In this document: piece after piece, positions 1-12,600 of the stretch
Position numbering within the stretch: position 1 is the stretch's first letter
How the letters are laid out: each line of letters starts with the position of its first letter
NCBI GenBank assembly: GCA_964036155.1
Contig: OZ038423.1
Coordinates: 1,798,001-1,862,000, forward strand
Direction of reading: 5' to 3'
DNA length: 64,000 bases
Source: Diploscapter coronatus
Taxonomy: Eukaryota; Nematoda; Chromadorea; Rhabditida; Rhabditidae
Program-made: the position numbers and the translations under genes
The notes under the pieces: model-generated
Seen by the model: the letters and a program-made list of their open reading frames with translations, nothing else
Database searches by the model: none
What the model was told of the DNA's origin: nothing

Positions 1-1435
1 AAGAGGACGTCATTTAGAAACTCACTTATTATTTTCTTCATTTTTTCATCCGACACTGATTTGTGTAGAACTGCTGCTGTAAGACATTTTCATTTAGTCC
101 TTCAGTTACAGTTGCAATCATTCCTCCCATCATTCGATCATTCACAATCAGAATCGCTCAATTTGTAGTTGATTGAGTACAGTCCTCTGCCCATATAGGT
201 GAATGGAATGGAATGCTCTGTAGAAGAGAAGAAGAAAAGAAAGAAAAGAGAAGAAGGGAAGGGAAGATTGATTGCACCTGCACTTTGACAGCCGAAACAA
301 GGCCAATCGGGCATATCTGCAGGTCTTCAAGTCTTATATCGGGAAAGGAAAGAATGAACAATATCACCTTCATAACTTCTTCTCCTCCTTCTTCTTACCG
401 TGTATCATATCACAACTGCACAAATCGTGACAGATCGACAGGATCAATCAATAAAGTGATAGTGAAGAAATTAAAAAAAAAAATCAATCAGAAAAAAACC
501 ATTGATCTTCTCTGTCCTGCAACACAAAATACAAGCTTTAATCGCACTTTCCTCGACACGTTTTCGGATTAGAGCGAGTATTTGTGTGGAAGGCCAGAAA
601 ATGCGGGAATTTGCATAACCAGATAGGGGAATTCGACAGACCTGCCTATGAACAGCCATGATAGCTTATCAATTTGAAATAAATTAGGAGAATCGATGTT
701 GGCAACAATAAAATGGGCATTTCATTAGTGTATAATTGGGGAAAGTGGAAAGACTTGACTGGTAGCCGCATTGCATTGCAGCAGAATGCAGACTGTTTGA
801 GAGAAATGGAGAAATTGATGGAATGATAGAGAGAAAGGGAATGATAGAGGGGAATGAACAGAACAGAAGTAGAGATAGGAAGGGGAAGGAAAGGGAACAG
901 AAAAGGTAGCCAATAGGCAAGAGGCAAGAGGCAATAGAATTAGTGATTAGTGCCACCTATCTTCTTCCCAATCACACACAACTATGTACATTGATAAGAA
1001 CTCCCAGAGAAATGGGAAAAAACGGCAGACAGGAATTGTCAATACATTCAAATGATAGGATTCCCTTCATTTTGCTTTGTTCATGCGTAAATCATCATGG
1101 CTTTAATCAAAAACTTGCCAATTTGCCAACACACATTTTCATTTCAAAAATACCTAATCAATGACAAAAAACTGAATTGTTTTCAAAATTTTTGAAAGAT
1201 TTCTTGCGAAAGATATTCTCATTTGGCAAAAAATGAATGCTCTTATATAGCAGAGGCTAAGATGAGATGAGGGATAGGGAACGTTAGGGAATGGTCATGA
1301 TCAAAGAATGATTAGAAAACTGAACTTATATTTCTAAGCTAACAGTATCAAACTCAATAATAATCCATCTTATCCTATCATAAATTTTAAGGTGAATATA
1401 TTTTTTTTCGAAATCCCCCGCTGAATCTGAAGATT
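1..1435. other. No gene seen
   Basis: Open frames here are short, lack splice-supported continuation and resemble no family I know. The stretch is AT-rich with a purine-rich patch on the plus strand near 780-930. It lies downstream of the WDR54-like gene on the minus strand, so part of it may be that gene's 3' untranslated region. Confidence 0.5.
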
Positions 1436-3244
1436 CTATGCATTAGTTCCACTGTTGGCATTAGCAGTCGCGTTTGCATTGTCCTTGCTCTGGTTGGAAG
1501 TGCTTTTCTTCATGATTTTGTACATGGCCAATTCGTGTTTGTCGTAGCAGGATACCAGAATCGAGCTGCCGCGGCCATTCGCGAATTGCGCGCCGCAAAT
1601 CAGCGAATTGTCCAGATTGCGCGAGTAGCGATACTCCATCTGCAAATCGAACCGTACAAATTATTCTGAAGGCGACAAGTTTTCTTTTCACTCCAGAGCG
1701 AGTACTATTCGCTCAAAGATCTCGAATAAGTACTTTCTTCTCAAGAATGAATATAATGCTTCCAAAATTGAGTACTTCCTCCCACCAAATGTGCTATCTC
1801 TTCCCTCTCTCTTTCTTCTCCCATATTAGGGGAGAAAATTGACCATACTTCATAGGCATGTGGCTTCCTCGTGTGCAGTTTGTAGACAATGAATCTGCAG
1901 TCCTCTCCCGAAGACAGCACATAGGCACTCTCGGGAGCAACCGAGATTGAAGTGACTGCCCGTGCGTGCGCATCTACCTGAAATGCACATTCGCATGAAT
2001 AGCTAGATAGAGACAGTTCACAGAATATCCAAACCTGACACATGAATTGTGCAGTCACTATCGAGTACAGCAGAACCCTTCCTCGCAAAGTGCCGATGAT
2101 AACCTGCTTCCGCAGCACGTTTATCACATTGATTGGCTGACTGTAATCATTTCTACCGTAGGGAATTCGATATGCTTCCTATTGACTTAGTCTGTATTTT
2201 GAATTGCACTCCTTTGACGGGCTTCTGCCAAACCACCACATCCCCTCTCACAGTCGCGCTGCACGTGATCTCATCATATTTACAGGTCCCCAAGTCTGCC
2301 ACGGGGTCTTTATGCTCCTAAATCACTCCTCGACACATTCCAATGTCGCGCATGGACCTCTCAAATTTTGCCCTCCTAGAAACATGTTCCATCGCTAAAG
2401 ATTAGTCACTCTTCCATTTCTCTTTCATCTGTGTCCATGGTAGGTGAAAGAACGAGTCACTAACATTTAGCATTAGAGCATGTTTCTAGGAGGACAAGAT
2501 TTGAGGGGCATATGCGATAGAAATTTCCACTCGACTAACCCGCAGATTCTTCTTCATGGAAATAGACGACTCCCCATTGCTCATAAGCATTATAATCTCC
2601 CCCGAATATGTGCCGACCAGAATGGAATTGTCATTGCACGTCACTCCTCGCGTCCAGAGGTCCCATTCTCCTCGTTGCCCTTTGAACTAAACATTTCCCA
2701 ACGAATTACAAGTCTTTACTGTAGAACGCGCGCTTACCTGTGACCCATTTTCTACTGAGCATTGATACATGAGTCTCTGAGTCTTGATGTCATACAATTG
2801 TACCCCTAAAATCGTGCAGACAACGACAATAGGCAGTGATCGCGAATTGGGGTGCACAAGCACCGTCTGCAGCACTTTGATCGGTTTGTCTGTGTTCATG
2901 TCCAAAATTGGAATCTGATCCCAGCCGTACGTCTCCGTCTTTACGTCCCAATGGACTATGAAAACCTGCAAGGTAACAACTTATTTTCACGCAATCTTGT
3001 AAGCTCTTACTGTACTGTGCTGGACTACAGCTGCATAAGTAATGTTTCTCGTCTCCAAATAGGAAACAGACAAGTTGACTGACAGGGGAGAAATCGATCC
3101 TATGGGCAGTTTCAAATCCTGCACATGCTCAAACATAGCCTGGGTTGTGGCGACTGCTTCCTAAACTACTTCTCCACAAATTGGACTAACTTACTGTAGA
3201 AATACCTTCGAACCTTCACCCGCATTTTGCTCTGTAGAAGTCAT
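1436..3244 (-). CDS. WDR54: WD repeat-containing protein 54-like (WDR54)
   Basis: Eight exons, in transcript order: 3244-3206, 3160-3011, 2965-2738, 2686-2540, 2317-2187, 2140-2035, 1977-1849, 1639-1436. They join in frame to 377 residues; human WDR54 is 334. Similarity runs the whole length. The N-terminal ISPLSVNLSV...RNITYAAVVQH fits WDR54's beginning. VTCNDNSILVGTYSGEIIM is a central blade, and DAHARAVTSISV...SSGEDCRFIVYKL is the diagnostic late blade, followed by SLICGAQFANGRGSSILVSC. WDR54 is a single beta-propeller protein, presumably a cytosolic scaffold; its exact role in worms is unknown to me. The donor of exon 5 (GTCAAT) is weak but keeps the frame. The start is the first ATG of the first exon. 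The C-terminal tail (Asn/Ala/Thr-rich) is longer than in the human protein. Intron 4 carries a foldback element. Confidence 0.88.
2349..2516. repeat. Foldback (MITE-like) element in WDR54 intron
   Basis: Two arms of about 40 bp in inverted orientation, 2349-2389 and 2477-2516, share CCTCCTAGAAACATG and CTCAAAT(T/C)TTG. Weaker inner pairing (GCTAAA...TTAG against CTAAC...TTTAGC) extends the hairpin towards a loop near 2430. It lies wholly inside the intron 2318-2539. No clear target-site duplication is visible. Confidence 0.7.
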
Positions 3245-4172
3245 GTTTTCGACGAATATAAATAAAGTTAGCAGCTAAAAGAGCTGGACGTGCTGCTGTA
3301 TGAAATTGTACTTTCGAATAATACTTGGAAAGAGATAAATAGAAGGAGAGACATAGAAGTTGAAATTAAAAATGAGTTAGAGAAAGACAAGCATAAGTGT
3401 ATAGAAATATAGGGGCAATGTTGAGTTGTTAGTTCATTATCTTCGCCCGCTATTCACATCGGTTTCCATGCCAACTGCCTTCGTTTTTTCGCTACTTCAT
3501 TGCTTTGACAGTCATCAAATTCTCCCGTTCTTTTCCTCGATATTTCATGATTTCATGCCATCTCTTCTCCCTCAACACACATAGCAAATGATCATTTATT
3601 TATCTCAGTTAGAATAGTTAACTCGTTAACCTGTGATAAATCGGATACGGCTTCTTCAATTCAATCAAATTCTCTTACAACTTTGCAATTTCCAGTCAAC
3701 ATAGTGAAGAATTACTGGGAAATAAATTGACAAAATATGGCAGAGCGAAATCTTAAAACCATCAATCAGAGACCAACTAAGAAGAGCATAAATATTGAGT
3801 AAATCAATTAGAAGAGAAAGTGGATGTCAAAACACTCAGCAACAGGATTGGAATTTCTATGAGCAGAGAGCGCGTTTTACAGTGGAAAATGGGAAATTCA
3901 CAGGAAGAACACAAGAAATATGCAATGCAACCTTGAATTGAAGCTTCTTTCGAAATTCGAATTAAACAATAATTAGGTGATAAAATAGTGAAATGAAATG
4001 AATAATGAGAATCTGGAAAGGTAGTTGCAATAGTTGCATCGTTGCATAATGAAATAGGTACGGGGAAGGGAATCTTTTCCCTCACAAATCCTATACTATT
4101 TGGCATGCAACGAGATGCTACGATACAAGTACTTCCAGATTGCATGAATAATTATAAATTCTAGATTGGTGA
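3245..4172. other. Intergenic, no gene seen
   Basis: This is the gap between the start of the WDR54-like gene and the 3' end of the RIIa/IQ gene, both on the minus strand. Open frames in it have no splice support or recognisable similarity. Confidence 0.5.
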
Positions 4173-6426
4173 CTATTGGAGATTCTGTTCATCAGACTGG
4201 TTGGACTGCACAGAACCCCGCGAGCGAGTCCGTGTGGGTGATAAAAGACCCTGCTCGTCCAAGTGCTTTCGCGTCAGATAACCACTAAATTCAGATCTAT
4301 CTTCTGGCAGAATTCAAGCTACGAGTACTTTGTACCGAAAAACTTTCTATTTTTTTCTTCTTTCCCTATACTACTTTCTTCTTGGTAACAAGGCACTTAC
4401 TTCAACTGTTCGATAGCAATGTACTCACAGGCTATGATTTCATCAAAGGACCTACCGAATATGAGCCTGTATCTTAGTTGCAGCATGGTTGTTGTCCTTC
4501 TTCAATTTATCCACATGTTTCCTCGTGAGGAATCCCCGAATCTCTGCCTGAATCTTGGTCGCGGCCCTGTCTGTGGGCGAGTCTGATTCCAATTGATATC
4601 CCCCAACAGAGTGTCTTCTGCAACGTCTCTTTATGTTTCATTGTCAGACTATGCAGAGCTCACTTCTGATCCTTCTTGAAATTCATGGCCTCCATCTTCT
4701 CGCTGGACTGCGTGCGCGGCATCGACTTGGGCAGGCCGAACTTCTCCGGATGCGTTCGAACCTGAAATAGAACAGTTGAAACTCGGGGGAATTGCAGAAT
4801 TGAAGAGTTGGCTTGGCTGATAAATGAAGGGAAGCGACTCACAAGATGGCCTTTGAACATGGCCTGGATTTTGGTGGCAGCTTTGTCGAGCGGGGACTCG
4901 CATCTGGAATCGCTCTGCTCCTCGTTGTGATGCTTCTCTTTGTCTTCGTGAGTCTAAATACTCGAAATCATGATTATTCGAGGGGATCAGCTACAACAAT
5001 GTGGGCCATAATTATAGTCTCGCCTATCAACTAATTTGCCATCAGATAATCGATAATACATGTCAATTTTTCTATGGTAGAATGTTGTAAAAATAGATCA
5101 AACCATTTTGAAAGTTCGTCCATATATGAAGTTAAGGCTATAATTATGTCCCATCGTTTATATCATAGAGAGACAAATTGTTTATCATAAAGAGAGTGGC
5201 TGGATTGATTTGCTCGATTTACTATGTTATTGTTGTTGTGTGCAGAAGAAGTGGAAGGCAGCTGCTGAGCATGAGGAGTGTGAGACTCGCTGCCTGCATT
5301 CGCCGCTGCTGCAGGCTCGATTTGAGAACTTGTCTTGCAGCCCATATATCGCAACGCAGCAGAGGTAATGAAGCAATTAAGCAGTCAGTCACAAATTAGC
5401 AGAATGAATTGTTAATAGAATAAATTCGATACGAGAGGAGTAAAGGGTTTTGATAAATGACTGGCCTGAAGAAGAAGAAGAAGGAGCATATGCAATGTGC
5501 TATGAGCTATGGCTATGAGCAATACAAGATGCCTGAAGACTCGAGATGCATTACAAGAAAAGCGGCAAAAACGAGAAAGGAAAATATTATGACGAGAAAA
5601 AAAGAAATAAAGAAAGATACAAAAAAGGAGCAACGAGAAAGGAAGCCGACAATTTGCTTCATTCGGCTGCGCAGATGCAAGCAGAAGCACTGGAAACAGC
5701 AGCATAACTACAGGGTGGCAGATCTATGTGCTCTCTTCCTCCAGATATGAAAATGCCAACAGAGTTGTGCGCGAAGCTCTTTTCCTATGCAGTTATTAGG
5801 TGCTGTATCATAGACGTTTTTTCTTCATTATACGTCATCATATGACGAGAGATTATGCGATTCGACGCCACACCAACTGCATTGCACAACTCTAGATGCC
5901 AGGCATAGAAGAAGAAAAATAAGAATTACATATCATACTCATCTAGGTAATCGATGAGCAGAAATGCAAGTATGCAAGCTAATCAAAGTGCGTATGCTCA
6001 CCCGTCTTTGCAAATCCACTCGAAACTGTTCATACGCCCAGGAGTCGTGAAGAATGTCCGTCGTCGGGTTCACTGTAAATTAACTCATCAGGACTTATCC
6101 GATGGATTTTGTAACGCAGGCAAAAGTTTAAGAAAATGTTCGCTACAATCAGATAGCTGATCTCTTTTATATATCATCTTTTACAGAGAAGTTCTGTCTT
6201 ACGGACCCCTATCTCCATTATTTTTCACTTGAGCTGAAAATCTGCAAAGGTCTTTGTAAGAAAACTCACATCGTCTGTGGTTGTGCAATTCGTCGAAGAA
6301 GAGCAGTCCAAATCTGGCGACGTCTTTTGGCTGCGTCCGAATTGTCTCCCTCGCAAATGCCTCCAGCAACGGCCTTAGTCCCTCAGGCACCGCATACCTG
6401 CCTTGCCCCTGCATTTTGCCATCCAT
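4173..6426 (-). CDS. RIIa-domain and three-IQ-motif protein (Sp17-like)
   Basis: Seven exons, in transcript order: 6426-6270, 6072-6002, 5333-5223, 4953-4843, 4761-4664, 4617-4456, 4284-4173. They join in frame to 273 residues. Residues 11-50 (YAVPEGLRPLLEAFARE... then FDELHNHR) form an RIIa dimerisation/docking domain, the module that binds A-kinase anchoring proteins. Three IQ motifs follow at about 138-153 (AATKIQAMFKGHLVR), 201-218 (AATKIQAEIRGFLTRKHV) and 228-246 (AATKIQAHIRGYLTRKHL); IQ motifs bind calmodulin-type EF-hand proteins. RIIa plus IQ is the layout of mammalian sperm protein Sp17 (151 residues, one IQ). I chose the ATG at 6426 because TTTGCAG lies five bases upstream, a likely spliced-leader or 5'UTR acceptor; an in-frame ATG at 6462 would add 12 residues. 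The Ala/Ser-rich linker exon 5333-5223 has a weak acceptor (GCAAG) and is the least certain part. Confidence 0.82.
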
Positions 6427-6462
6427 CGATTCTGCAAATGAATCAGTCAATCGAATGCTCAT

Positions 6463-9400
6463 GAATAATGTTATCGGGGAAATCGAAAAAGCGAAACAAA
6501 ACAGGGAAGCAATGTTGATGACTGACGAGCACGAGACACGCGACTCGCAGACACATTTACAACCACAATCCGTTCCTTTTGGAGAGGGTTTTTCAAGGCA
6601 AAGTATGTGATTTGTTCTTTACATTTGTACATGATATTCTCAATGCAAAATTGCTGTTGCTAACAAGGCTAATTGTAGAGGCAAGATGCAGAAACGAGAA
6701 GGGAAAAGATGATGAAACGAGAAGAATATTGGTTTCGAATGAGCAGATACGAAGGGGGAATTTATACGGCCTTAACTTTTGCCATTTCTGTGACAAAATT
6801 AGAAGAAGGTTGATCGAGAAGAGGGGAGTGAATATGAAGATGGGGTCATTAAATATGTAGAAAAATGAAGGAATCGAGGAATGAAGGAGGCCAGGAAAGT
6901 GGGAAGGAAATGGAGAGATTGAAGGCGGAATCTTGTTGATGCAAAACACAGGCAGAAAACAGCAGACAGACATTTTGTATAATCGAGGAAAAGGCTTCGC
7001 AACTCGGCATTCAAACATTTGAACATTCCTGCATTCGAATCTGCAACTGGGGGCGATGGGGGCATGTTTATCAACACGAATGGAATGAAGAATGAATCGA
7101 ATGCGGTAATCTTGACGGATTAATTCATGCAATGAGAGCGATAAAATGATAAAGACGGACATTGTTATTGGTTGTGTGTAGTGCAGAGAAGAGAACACAA
7201 CTTCATCAAACATTCTGGCAGAGCATCATGTATGCAGAATTGTCGTCCAAAATTGAATAGAAATTGACAAAACATCGCCTTTTTCTGCCAACTCTTCTGC
7301 CTTTAACTCCAATGCCATTGCGCGTCTCTTTTTTCTTCTTTTCGATTCTTCTTTTACTTTGCTCGTTTTCATTCGAGTTTTTTTTTATGTGTGGTTGTGT
7401 CAGGGAAAATGGCACAAGAAATTTGAAGAAGAAAAAACTCAGTGGGGAATCGATTTAAGCAGAGCAAATGTGCCTTGAGCAGAAACGCAGCAGCAGAGAA
7501 TGGGGATGGATTCGAGAAGAGAAAATGAAGCTAGCAGAGCTGAGAACGACTGAGAATGCGATCTTGTGGCTATGCAGATTGTGTAAGGAATAGGACAGAG
7601 GTCGAAATGAAGGCTCATGACTCAAGAACTGCAGGAATGCACAAAATGAAAGAACCAAGGACTGCTTGGCTGTTTCACTGTGTATATGTGAAGAGGACTA
7701 AACATTGGGAGGACGAAGTTACAAATAAAACAACAAACAGGGTCACATGACGTGGAATGGAAATTGCCCGTTGCCTTGAATAACAGAAAGCAATGAAAAT
7801 GAGGAATCGATTAACTGGTGGAGTATAAAATAAAATTAGAGGGGGGCTGATAGAAGAAATGAGGGATGCAGGAATGAAGAAATAAGGACTAGCGATAGGG
7901 GGAAATGAAGAAACGCGAGAGAAGCAGAGAAGGAGGGAAAGATGAAAGCTGGCTTGGCCTGGACTTGCAACGGCAAGGACTGAGACATTGAGACATGAAA
8001 GAGAAGAAGGCAAGGGGCAGGGCTCATATCGCATAATCTTCCTAACAGACTGAAAGTCTCGCGCATTATGTCTATTTCCATTCCAGATAAGAGAATCTCC
8101 CTAATCCACTCCCTTCCTTGCCTCTTTCCTTTTGTCACACCTTCACTTAATCCAACAATCAATTGTAAGTCTCTCTGATAAAGTATGAAAAGTATGGAAT
8201 CGACGCAAATTGGCTGGCAAATACGCCTTTTGTTGACGCGCAGCGAAGTGCTAGAATGGTATTTAGAAATGATGGAAACGTAATGGAAGAATGCTATCGA
8301 AAATGGACGAAACAAAACAGCAGAAAGCAATGATGTTTTGCAGAGAAAGGTGAAAAATGACGTGAAACGGTGCTGCAGAACAGCTTATTACTCGATTGAC
8401 TCTGGAAAATTACTAAATAAAGGAAAGAAGGAAACAAGGAGAGGGAAATGAATGAGGGCTTTTCTGGTTTTCAGATTCAGCAATGCATAAACGAGTATGG
8501 AAATGAGAATGAGAAACACGGCAAAATAGTGCGCAGAGACAATTGGGAATTTGTTAGAGAAAATGAGCGAAAATCCTATTCCCATATTGAGTAGGCGTGT
8601 TACTTTGAATAGAAACATTGACATATTCTGAAATAAGCAAACTTGAAGTGGGAATTTGAATCTGTCGATTTGCAGAGTTATTAGAGAGTATTGTTTGCTG
8701 CTGCATCCCTCCAGGCATTGAGAAGTCTCCTTCAGTCAGAATCAGAGTGTCTCCTTCTGCTTGTCTTTTGCTGCTGTCTCCCTGCTTCTCTGCTCCATCT
8801 CACGCAGAGTGTAAAGTGTTCATTTCCTGTGAGAATGCACGGCCAAACGCACTTTCTTACATACAAATCTACAAAATCAAGTAACCAAATTCTGACTTAA
8901 TCCTCATAATTTATTATCATCATTCGTAAAATTCTATAAATAATTTAATTCCTCTCAATACAATCCAAACCTAGACCGTTGTTCATCAAGTTTGTCACAA
9001 AGCTGAGAGCTGAGAGTGAAGCGAATAAGTAATGAATCAATTAAACATTGACAATGACTAGTTTCTTCGTGATAATCGATTGATTATGTTAGGCCTCTGA
9101 AAATGAATGAATCAAGAACCCGCTTGGAGAAGAGCAAAAATGCCTAGAAATTAAAGACTTGTCGAGATGAAAAGCAAAGTGAAAAGTGAAAAAGGGAATT
9201 GGATTGTAGACAGATGAGCAGAGCTGGGTTATTATTGCAGATTGCATTAAGTGAATTGTCCCTAGGCAATTATGTAACAGAAAAAGTCAATTTGAACAGA
9301 ATTATTCAACGGAAAATCTCTCGAATTGAGACTCGTCGTTTCGTCGCGTAAAATCAATTTTTGATAGAAGCAGCAGCAGCCGAAAAAATGAAAGAAAGTA

Positions 9401-9624
9401 AATGAACTCGAGCAGTTGTTTGTTTGCAACCCGTAAGCAGATCAAATAATGTGCGCAAATAATGAAGGAAAGGGGGAGGGAGAAAGACAATGAAGAAATG
9501 TGAGTTATGAAATTCAACATATCAAATGGCAGAACGAACATCAACGACGTGCATCGGCTTTGAAACATTCGTCGATGGTTTGTGTCCTTTTCTTGCTTTT
9601 CTTGTAAATAAAACAGTTCGGCAG
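6463..9624. other. Intergenic, purine-rich on plus strand, no gene seen
   Basis: About 3.2 kb, much of it (6600-8500) rich in AAGGA/GAGAA on the plus strand. This produces many Ser/Phe/Leu-rich open frames on the minus strand that I regard as composition artefacts. It separates the start of the RIIa/IQ gene from the 3' end of the nephrin-type gene. Confidence 0.5.
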
Positions 9625-12600
9625 TCAGACAATGACTTCTCGCATCACTCGGCCTAATGAACCTCCATCTTCGCTACGGGCATCGTCGACTTCACCTAGA
9701 ATTTTATTCATTCAAATGATGCATCAAAATTTGCCTCCTATAAAGCTCACTATTTTATCGAGTTTATCGAGTCCACAGACTTCAAATTTCTTATGTAATT
9801 TTGTACAGGAAATGGGTGAACTCTACAAAATATTGTATAAAATTGCTGTATTTTACCTCTCCTTAATGTGCCATTCGGATGTGCAGCAGTTTCATTCAAA
9901 TAAGCATTCCTCGAAGTATCGAAGTGTTGCTCAACTTGATGCCAGGTTTCCACATTTCCATTCCCATTCGCCATATCGGGAGAACTAAATCACTCATTGT
10001 GAATAATTCAACTCTCCTCTCCACTCACTTCGCTGCAGGCGGCTGCCCAGATGCATTCAATTTGTTAGTACTGGAATCCATCGTGAATATACTCGAATCT
10101 GTGTGCGAGCCGTGAACTGTCGCCTTTTTGTTATCAGAATTCGGCAGGGCTGTGAATGTTGTCGTTCTAAACATAGGACGATTGTGAAAGGGATACTTTG
10201 AATGTTGAATATAACTTACGCCAAAGCGACAATCTTCTTCTGCGTATGTCTGGAGCGGCAGCAAATCATTAGGAATACGAGGCAGAGAATAGCAATGAAA
10301 CATATTATGGCTATCGGAATGAAGAAGGCTAGTCTTCGAGATCCAAGTAGTGAGCCGGCTTCTAAAAATTCGTTATTAAAATGCGTTCTGTAGAACAAAA
10401 AGAAATAGCTCTTTTACCCAAAACAGGCGATAGTTGCGAGCATTTGTAGGGAGTCTGCCTCTGACAGAAACGGACTTTGTAGAAGGCGCCTCCAAACAAA
10501 TCGACGATTGGCTGTGTGCTCGGATAGCAGTTGGCTGCTCGCCATACTTCCTCTGTCGAGACATAGACCAGAACGCAGGAATCCAGAGGAGGAGGGGGCT
10601 AAACAGTAATCATAGAAACATAGAAATGTGCGATAAAAGATGGGTTTCTTCATGCCGTCATTTTGTAGCTATGTAGTTGCCAAATTCAAATCTACATACC
10701 GAAACGAGCAGTTCCCCTTTGAGCGAATCGTAGCTGAGAGTGCTGGGAGCCTGCAGCGTTTTGTCTTCTTCCACATCAGAAGTTGTCGCCACCAACATTG
10801 TGCTATATTTGGATGTTCCCTGAACAAAATCCTCTCTATAAGATGTTCCAAATTCTCTTACCTTGACATTAGAAGACCTGGCTCGAATGTAGTAAGTGGA
10901 AAGAGGTCTCAGTCCAGTGATGTTGTAGAGCACAAGCCAGTCGGCAGTGCCATCTATCTTGACGTCCTCGATGCGAGTTGCATTGCTGATCATTATCGAG
11001 ACTGGATTAGACTTGGAAATCGCTCTCGCAAACGGGTCCAGCATTCTGTGCTCGATTTCGAATGTCTGTGCATAGCCGCCATTGAATCGAGGCCTCCATC
11101 CAAGCAGCAGAGAGTCAGAAGTCGAGGACAGCTTTTGCAGGTCATCGGGGATTTGGGGCACGTCTGGAAATGGGCGGATTTTTGAAGAGAAGATGGGAAT
11201 TCATCTAACCAGTAGGTTTGAGCTCGATGACGACCTCAGCTTTGTCGCCAGCCCCATTGGTGGCTCTGCACAGGTATTTTCCATAATCGGCCTTCTTCAC
11301 GTCAGCCACTCGCAGCACTTGCTCGTATTCATCCATTCGACCCTCCATTTCGCTCATTTCGAAGGTTCTTCTAAAATGATGAAGAATAACAAAAATATTG
11401 TAAGAGGGAGTATGGAACCTGTCGCCTTCTTCAATGGGTTCCGAGTTGAAAAACCAAGTGAAAGTGGGTGGCGGCCGCGCAGAAACAATGCAGCTGATTT
11501 CTGCCTGCAACGATTATTGCCTACAGAAAAAACGTCGATGAAATTGCCTACCGTATGCCCCAAATCTGAGGCTGCCAAGGACTCTGTCGGATATTTCTCG
11601 TTGAGAATCACAGGGCTGTGCGACACTCGCACTACTCCCCAGGAAATTCGTTCCTGAATAGTTTAAAGTTATTTTTGAAAGTGATGACGTTGAGTTACGT
11701 CATCTTCCACAGAGAAATCAGCATTGTTGGTGGCTGCACAGGAGTAATTGCCCTTGTCAGACCATCGAATTGCGTCTGCAAACACAAGGCTGCCTGTCAC
11801 TGCCTTCACGCAATTCTCTCCATCGGAGCAACTAAATTCATGAAGTTCATCAAATGTCTGCAAAAGGAAGGACTAACGATGTCTTAATTTCGCTCAATTC
11901 GGTTTTGTACCGCTTCTGTTCATTGAGCAGCTTGCCATCCTTATACCACAGAATGGAAGGAGCAGGATAGCCCTGTGCCTCGCATTCCAGCAACTTCTTT
12001 TGATCTCCCCGTGAGAACAAATAGTCCTTAGTGAGGGGACGCGAAATGCGAGCCGGCTCGATCACCTGCAATCACTCGCAATTTGCTCAATATGGACTGC
12101 CTTGCAATATGCACTCTACCATGTTCGCTAACAAAGGTAGACAGACGCGAGTCTCTTTTTAGAATCCTACAGAATTATTCATAATCATCAAAGAGGGAAG
12201 GGATACTTGCGAACTAATTAAAAATCACTAGTGAAGTCGATATGATATAGCACCTTAGTCACGCCCACTAGGGCTCTGCAATCATTATGCAGAGAAAAAT
12301 TGTTCGTTAATGAACATGAGAGAGTGATATTGTGATATGTGGATCTACTTACAATAACTCGAATGCTGCCCTCCTCTCCCTCACCGAGAGGGTTCCACGC
12401 CTTGCAGCGATAGATGCCATTATCAGACAGCTGTGCATTCTCGATTCGCAGCACTTGTTCCGAATGGCCTTCGCCTCCAAATGCATTCCCAGAACTAGGG
12501 GAGGCCCACTAAAAGTAACGATCAAAATCAGGACTCACTGTATAATTCGACTGTTCACAATGACAATCAAATTTATCAACTTTATGGCTAAGAAATGTGC

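Noticed and set aside
2133..2321. Plus-strand frames over the WDR54 exons
   Set aside because: Antisense shadows of the minus-strand exons, which are supported by similarity and phase.
6593..7213. 206-codon minus-strand frame
   Set aside because: Phe/Ile/Ser-rich composition artefact in a purine-rich plus-strand region.
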